Below, in pieces: positions 56,862 to 64,000 of a stretch of 64,000 nucleotides of DNA (position 1 is its first letter; every line of letters begins with the position of its first letter). The notes beneath the pieces were generated by a model that was not told the origin of the DNA, did not search any database, and saw only the letters and a list, made by a program, of their open reading frames with translations. This DNA comes from Demequina phytophila. GTDB taxonomy: Bacteria > Actinomycetota > Actinomycetes > Actinomycetales > Demequinaceae. The stretch spans positions 1-64,000 of the forward strand of contig NZ_BBLW01000007.1 in NCBI RefSeq assembly GCF_000971135.1, read 5' to 3'. Both the position numbers and the translations under genes were made by a program.

Positions 56862-58070
56862 GTGGCGGGCACCGACCACGGCGTCGAGCACCGCATGCGC
56901 GACGGCGAGCTTGGAGCCCGCGGCCCGCGCCACCTCGTCACCCTGCGCGTCGAGGATCGTCACCTCGTTCGGGACGTCCCCGAAGCCGCGCCCGCCGCCC
57001 ACGGGGTTGAAGACCAGCAGGTCCGCCCCCTTGCGCCGCGCCTTGGCGCGCGCGTGCTCCAAGGCGGACGCGGCATCGTCCCCCGTCTCCGCGGCGAAGC
57101 CCACGACGAACCTGCCGCCGGCCTCGACCAGCCCGCGCAGGATGTCCTCGGTCTCGACCAGCTCGAGCGTGAGGGTGCCGGAGCCGTCCTTCTTGATCTT
57201 GGTGGCGGTGGTCTCGCGCGGTCGGAAGTCGGCGACGGCGGCGGCCATGATGACCACGTCGGAGGGGGTCGCGCGCACGGCGTCGGCCATCTCCTGCGAG
57301 GTCTGGACGTCGATGCGGGCGACGCCCTCCGAGACCGGCAGCGCGACGTTGGCGGCGATCACCGTGACGTCTGCGCCGCGCTCGCGCGCGGCCTCGGCGA
57401 GCGCGAAGCCCTGGTGACCGGTGGAGATGTTGCCGAGGTAGCGCACGGCGTCGATGGGCTCGCGGGTGCCGCCCGCCGTGATGAGGACGCGCGTGCCCAC
57501 CAGGTCGCCCCAGGGGGTGGACGATGCCCGGGTTCCGGGCGACTTCCCGTCCAGGGCGGCGTAGGCGGCGGCGACGATGTCGTCGGGCTCGGGCAGGCGG
57601 CCGGGGCCGGAGTCGGGGCCGGTGAGGCGACCCACGGCGGGCTCGATGACGGTGATCCCGCGCTCGCGGAGGGTGGCGACGTTGGCCCGGGTGGAGGCCT
57701 TCTCCCACATCTCGGTGTGCATCGCGGGCGCCACCACCACGGGGGCGCGTGTCGCGAGGAGTGCGTTGCCCAGGAGGTCGCGGGCCTCGCCGTGGGCGAG
57801 CTGCGCGAGGAAGTCGGCTGTCGCGGGGGCGACCAGCACCAGGTCCGCCTGCTGGCCGAGCTTGACGTGCTCGACCGCGGGGACGTTGTCGAACGTGTCC
57901 GACGTCGCGGGCATGCCCGACAGGGCCTCCCACGTCGCGCGCCCCACGAACTGCAAGGCTGCAGCCGTGGGGACGACGCGGACGGTGTGGCCGTCCTCCT
58001 TGAGGCGTCTCAGCACGATGGCGGCCTTGTAGGCCGCCACGCCGCCGGTGACGCCCAGGAGGACGCGCAC
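56859..58070 (-). CDS. coaBC: Phosphopantothenoylcysteine synthetase/decarboxylase
   Basis: A 403-residue bifunctional enzyme of coenzyme A synthesis. The N-terminal flavin decarboxylase domain has [32 protein letters not shown] and [11 protein letters not shown]. The C-terminal ligase has [18 protein letters not shown] and [13 protein letters not shown] 58070 lies 5 nt after the rpoZ stop. Confidence 0.96.
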   Translation of the reverse strand: MRVLLGVTGGVAAYKAAIVLRRLKEDGHTVRVVPTAAALQFVGRATWEALSGMPATSDTFDNVPAVEHVKLGQQADLVLVAPATADFLAQLAHGEARDLLGNALLATRAPVVVAPAMHTEMWEKASTRANVATLRERGITVIEPAVGRLTGPDSGPGRLPEPDDIVAAAYAALDGKSPGTRASSTPWGDLVGTRVLITAGGTREPIDAVRYLGNISTGHQGFALAEAARERGADVTVIAANVALPVSEGVARIDVQTSQEMADAVRATPSDVVIMAAAVADFRPRETTATKIKKDGSGTLTLELVETEDILRGLVEAGGRFVVGFAAETGDDAASALEHARAKARRKGADLLVFNPVGGGRGFGDVPNEVTILDAQGDEVARAAGSKLAVAHAVLDAVVGARH

Positions 58071-58075
58071 CGGTG

Positions 58076-58351
58076 TTACTGCTGCTCTTCTGCCGAGTCG
58101 CCGAGCTCGAGCAGGTCGCCCTGGTTGAGCTCGCGCAGCGCCACGGACAGCGGCTTGTCGGTGGTGTCGGCCTCGACCAGCGGGCCCACGTTCTCGAAGT
58201 GGCCCTCGCCGAGCGCCTCGTAGTACGAGTTGATCTGGCGCGCACGCTTGGACGCGTAGATCACCAGGGCGTACTTCGAGTCGACCTTGTCGAGCAGCTC
58301 GTCGATCGGGGGGTTGGTGATGCCGATGGGGTTCGCGACGGTTCCGGCCAC
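58076..58351 (-). CDS. rpoZ: RNA polymerase omega subunit
   Basis: A 91-residue subunit that supports assembly of beta'. Features: [25 protein letters not shown] and the acidic C-terminus. GTG 58351 is preceded by GAAGGAGC. Conserved order gmk-rpoZ-coaBC-metK. Confidence 0.95.
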   Translation of the reverse strand: MAGTVANPIGITNPPIDELLDKVDSKYALVIYASKRARQINSYYEALGEGHFENVGPLVEADTTDKPLSVALRELNQGDLLELGDSAEEQQ

Positions 58352-58389
58352 GGTTGCTCCTTCAAAGAATCGAAAAGACTTCCGGCATT

Positions 58390-58938
58390 CTACCGGGTGA
58401 CGATGGACAGCAGCTCGCGCGCCGCGCGCTCGACGGTGTCGTTGACGATCACCTGGTCGAACTCGTCGACCGCGGCGAGCTCCTGGCGGGCGGTGGCGAG
58501 GCGGCGCCCGCGCTCCTCCTCGCCCTCGGTGCCCCGGCCCACGAGCCGGTCCACCAGCTCCTCCCACGACGGCGGCGCGAGGAACACGAAGTGCGCGTCG
58601 GGCATGGCCTGCTTGACCTGGCGGGCGCCCTGCAGGTCGATCTCGAGGAGCACGCTCTCGCCCTGGGCGAGGCGCTCGTCGACCGGTCCCCGAAGGGTCC
58701 CGTAGCTGTTCTGGCCGTGCACGGTGGCGTGCTCGAGGAACTCCCCCGCCGCGATCCGGCGGTCGAAGTCCTCGCGGGTGATGAAGTGGTAGTGCACGCC
58801 GTCCACCTCGCCGGGGCGAGGGTCGCGCGTGGTCGCGGACACCGAGACGTACACCTCGGGGGCCATGTCGCGCAGGGCGCGCACCACCGTGCCCTTGCCG
58901 ACCGCGGTGGGGCCGGCAAGGACGACGAGTCGGCTCAT
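58390..58938 (-). CDS. gmk: Guanylate kinase
   Basis: A 182-residue kinase converting GMP to [21 protein letters not shown] is the P-loop (GPTAVGKGT; Lys present), [19 protein letters not shown] binds GMP. ATGA overlap with mihF. Confidence 0.96.
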   Translation of the reverse strand: MSRLVVLAGPTAVGKGTVVRALRDMAPEVYVSVSATTRDPRPGEVDGVHYHFITREDFDRRIAAGEFLEHATVHGQNSYGTLRGPVDERLAQGESVLLEIDLQGARQVKQAMPDAHFVFLAPPSWEELVDRLVGRGTEGEEERGRRLATARQELAAVDEFDQVIVNDTVERAARELLSIVTR

Positions 58939-59249
58939 CGACGCTCGCGCTCGATGAGTGCCTCAACCTGGTGCTGGCCGAGCCCGCGGATGCGGCGGGC
59001 GAGGGAGATGCCGATCTCCTCCATGACGATCTGCGCGCGCTTGGGCCCGATGCCGGGCAGGCACTGCAGGAGGTCGCGGACGCGGATGCCCGCGAGGGCG
59101 TCGTCCGCCTTGGCCCGCTTGATGGCCTCGGCGAGGCTCATCTCTCCGCGGGTCAGCTCCTCCTTGAAGACGCGGCGCGCGGAACGCACGGCGGTGGCCT
59201 TCACGAGCGCTGCGGCGCGCTGCTCATCGGTAAGTTCCGGGGTGGCCAT
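58935..59249 (-). CDS. mihF: Actinobacterial integration host factor
   Basis: A 104-residue nucleoid protein specific to actinobacteria, with a helix-two-turn-helix: [22 protein letters not shown]. An N-terminal helical arm precedes it. It bends DNA and aids chromosome organisation. GGGAGAG precedes ATG 59249. Genes mihF-gmk-rpoZ-coaBC form one operon. Confidence 0.94.
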   Translation of the reverse strand: MATPELTDEQRAAALVKATAVRSARRVFKEELTRGEMSLAEAIKRAKADDALAGIRVRDLLQCLPGIGPKRAQIVMEEIGISLARRIRGLGQHQVEALIERERR

Positions 59250-59271
59250 GGCCTCTCCCTTTCCCCTGCGG

Positions 59272-60111
59272 CTAGCGCAGGATGGTCCTGGCGGCGGTCG
59301 AGGCCTCGATGACGGCCTCGCGCAGCTTCTCGACAGTGGGGCCGGCCTGAAGCACGCCCCTCGACTGATTGACGAGCACGCGGTCCCGCGCGTTCCCGAA
59401 GACCAGGGACAATTCCGCTGGTCCCGCCCCTTGAGCACCCACTCCGGGGCTCAGAAGGGGACCATTGACCCGGTCGAGATCGATGCCGAGACGCTGCACC
59501 GCGTCACCCACGGTGGCGCCGACCACGAGGCCGACGTCGCCCATCGGGCTGGCACCGCTGTTGAGCGCGGCCGCCGCGTCGGCGACCACGGCCGCGACGG
59601 CTCGGCCGTCCGGCGCGATGGCGTGCTGGACCTCGGGCCCCTCGGGGTTCGAGGTGAGGGCCAGCACGAAGATGCCCTTGCCGTGCTCCTTGGCGAGCTC
59701 GAGCGCGGGGGTGAGCGAACCGAAACCGAGGTACGGCGACACGGTGAGCGAGTCGCACTCGAGTGGCGCGCCGGGGCGCAGGTAGGAGTCGGCGTAGCCC
59801 TGCATGGTGGAGCCGATGTCCCCGCGCTTGGCGTCGAGCACCGTGAGGATCCCGAGCTCGCGGGCCCGGCCCAGCACGTGCTCGAGGGCCGCGACGCCGG
59901 CGGAGCCGTGGCGCTCGAAGAACGCGGCGTTCGGCTTGACCGCCGCCGCGTTCCCGGCGCTCGCCTCGAGCACCGCGTCACCGAACGCGACGAGCGAACC
60001 CGCCGAGTCCTCCAGGCCCCACGCCGCGAGGAGCCCGGGGTGGGGGTCGATCCCCACGCAGAGCGGACCGTACTGGTCCATCGCGGCCGCGAGACGGGCG
60101 CCGAACGCCAT
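59272..60111 (-). CDS. pyrF: Orotidine 5'-phosphate decarboxylase, type 2
   Basis: A 279-residue TIM-barrel enzyme for the last step of UMP synthesis. Active-site TVLDAKRGDIGSTMQGYA, N-terminal GIDPHP and FERHGSAGVAAL, of the mycobacterial (type II) class. It follows carA-carB with a 62-nt gap that holds a GC hairpin. Confidence 0.95.
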   Translation of the reverse strand: MAFGARLAAAMDQYGPLCVGIDPHPGLLAAWGLEDSAGSLVAFGDAVLEASAGNAAAVKPNAAFFERHGSAGVAALEHVLGRARELGILTVLDAKRGDIGSTMQGYADSYLRPGAPLECDSLTVSPYLGFGSLTPALELAKEHGKGIFVLALTSNPEGPEVQHAIAPDGRAVAAVVADAAAALNSGASPMGDVGLVVGATVGDAVQRLGIDLDRVNGPLLSPGVGAQGAGPAELSLVFGNARDRVLVNQSRGVLQAGPTVEKLREAVIEASTAARTILR

Positions 60112-60127
60112 CCCTACCTCCCTCAGT

Positions 60128-60146
60128 GCGGCCCGGTCCGGGCCGC
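60128..60146 (-). terminator. GC-rich dyad between carB and pyrF
   Basis: GCGGCCCGG (60128-60136) and CCGGGCCGC (60138-60146) are inverted copies around one base. It may lower read-through from carAB into pyrF. No U-run, so a terminator call is tentative. Confidence 0.4.
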
Positions 60147-60173
60147 CGTAGTCACTCTACCTGCGATGTTGGT

Positions 60174-63459
<3,286 letters not shown>

Positions 63460-63467
<8 letters not shown>

Positions 63468-64000
63468 GACGGCCCTTCATGAGGTCGAGGAAGCGGTCGA
63501 AGAGGTACGAGGCGTCGTGCGGACCGGCCGCCGCCTCGGGGTGGTACTGGACCGAGAACGCGGGGATGTCGCGGCACTCGAGGCCCTCGACCACGTTGTC
63601 GTTGAGGCACACGTGGCTCACCAGCACCTTGCCGTAGCCGTGCGGGCTGTCGGACTCGCCGTCCAGCGGCGCGTCGACGGCGAAGCCGTGGTTGTGCGCG
63701 GTGACCTCCACCTTGCCGGTGGTGCGGTCCATGACGGGCTGGTTGATGCCGCGGTGGCCGAACGCCAGCTTGTAGGTGCCGTAGCCGAGCGCGCGGCCCA
63801 GGATCTGGTTGCCGAAGCAGATGCCGAAGAACGGCACCTTCGCGTCGAGGATCTCGCGCAGCGTCGCGACTGTCGCGTCGGCGGCGCCCGGGTCGCCGGG
63901 TCCGTTCGAGAAGAACACGCCGTCGGGGTTCATCTCCAGGATGGACGATGCGGGGGTCACCGAGGGGACCACCGTCACCTTGATCCCGCGCTGGGCCATC
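63460..64000 (-). CDS. carA: Carbamoyl-phosphate synthase small subunit (partial, 5' end outside window)
   Basis: The C-terminal ~180 residues of the glutaminase subunit. Visible: [13 protein letters not shown], nucleophile Cys in [25 protein letters not shown] and the His-Glu pair in [13 protein letters not shown]. The gene continues past position 64000, so the N-terminal domain and start are not seen. Confidence 0.97.

Overview
The window is about 71% GC with GTG and TTG starts and tightly overlapping genes. It carries several actinobacterial signature genes: rbpA, the actinobacterial integration host factor mihF, a motor-degenerate PriA, pafBC, a GarA-like FHA protein, FtsR, and a Ppm1-Lnt pair. 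Together these indicate a chromosomal segment of a high-GC Gram-positive actinobacterium, probably of the order Micrococcales (inference; no rRNA gene is present). I saw no tRNA, rRNA, CRISPR array, insertion sequence or phage gene.

Layout. 0-6 kb: a LysR regulator divergent from a fused PutA proline catabolic enzyme, then a flavin monooxygenase and a MarR regulator on the minus strand. 6-9 kb: a lipid head-group transferase followed by the conserved GarA-FtsR-MerR cluster. 9-13 kb: pyruvate carboxylase and a flavodoxin. 13.5-16 kb: a small arsenic-type locus (arsR, aquaporin, and a divergent flavoprotein broken by an in-frame amber codon). 16-21 kb: an AAA ATPase, a lipoprotein, an IMPACT/YigZ protein, an ABC pair and an N-formylglutamate-amidohydrolase-like protein. 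21.7-26.2 kb: a membrane acyltransferase fused to an SGNH domain, followed by two secreted stand-alone SGNH paralogues. 26.4-28.4 kb: a MarR/EamA divergent pair and rbpA. 28.4-33.8 kb, minus strand: ppm1, lnt, then a GH2 glycosidase with its TetR regulator.

34-41.7 kb is one long minus-strand operon, hisE-hisG-pafB-pafC-tatA-tatC-diacylglycerol kinase-helY. It has the order seen in mycobacteria, but the Pup-proteasome block that normally lies between hisG and pafB is absent. 41.7-50 kb: a GH36 alpha-galactosidase, the riboflavin operon rpe-ribD-ribE-ribBA-ribH, and an acetyl-xylan esterase/AGE-epimerase pair. 50-51.4 kb: an AraC-VOC-DUF1801 trio on the plus strand. 51.4-64 kb, minus strand: carA-carB, pyrF, mihF-gmk-rpoZ-coaBC, metK, priA, fmt, rsmB, covering pyrimidine synthesis, nucleotide and cofactor supply, and translation start.

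Two window-wide signals are not explained by the genes. First, the 9-mer GGACGATGC (often GGGACGATGCG) occurs about 27 times, on both strands, in all coding frames and between genes, twice as inverted pairs that form hairpins. This is roughly thirty times the base-composition expectation and resembles a DNA uptake sequence or another genome-wide recognition word. Second, at least a dozen genes have a TAnnnT -10 box ending 6-7 nt before the start codon and no Shine-Dalgarno sequence, which indicates extensive leaderless transcription.
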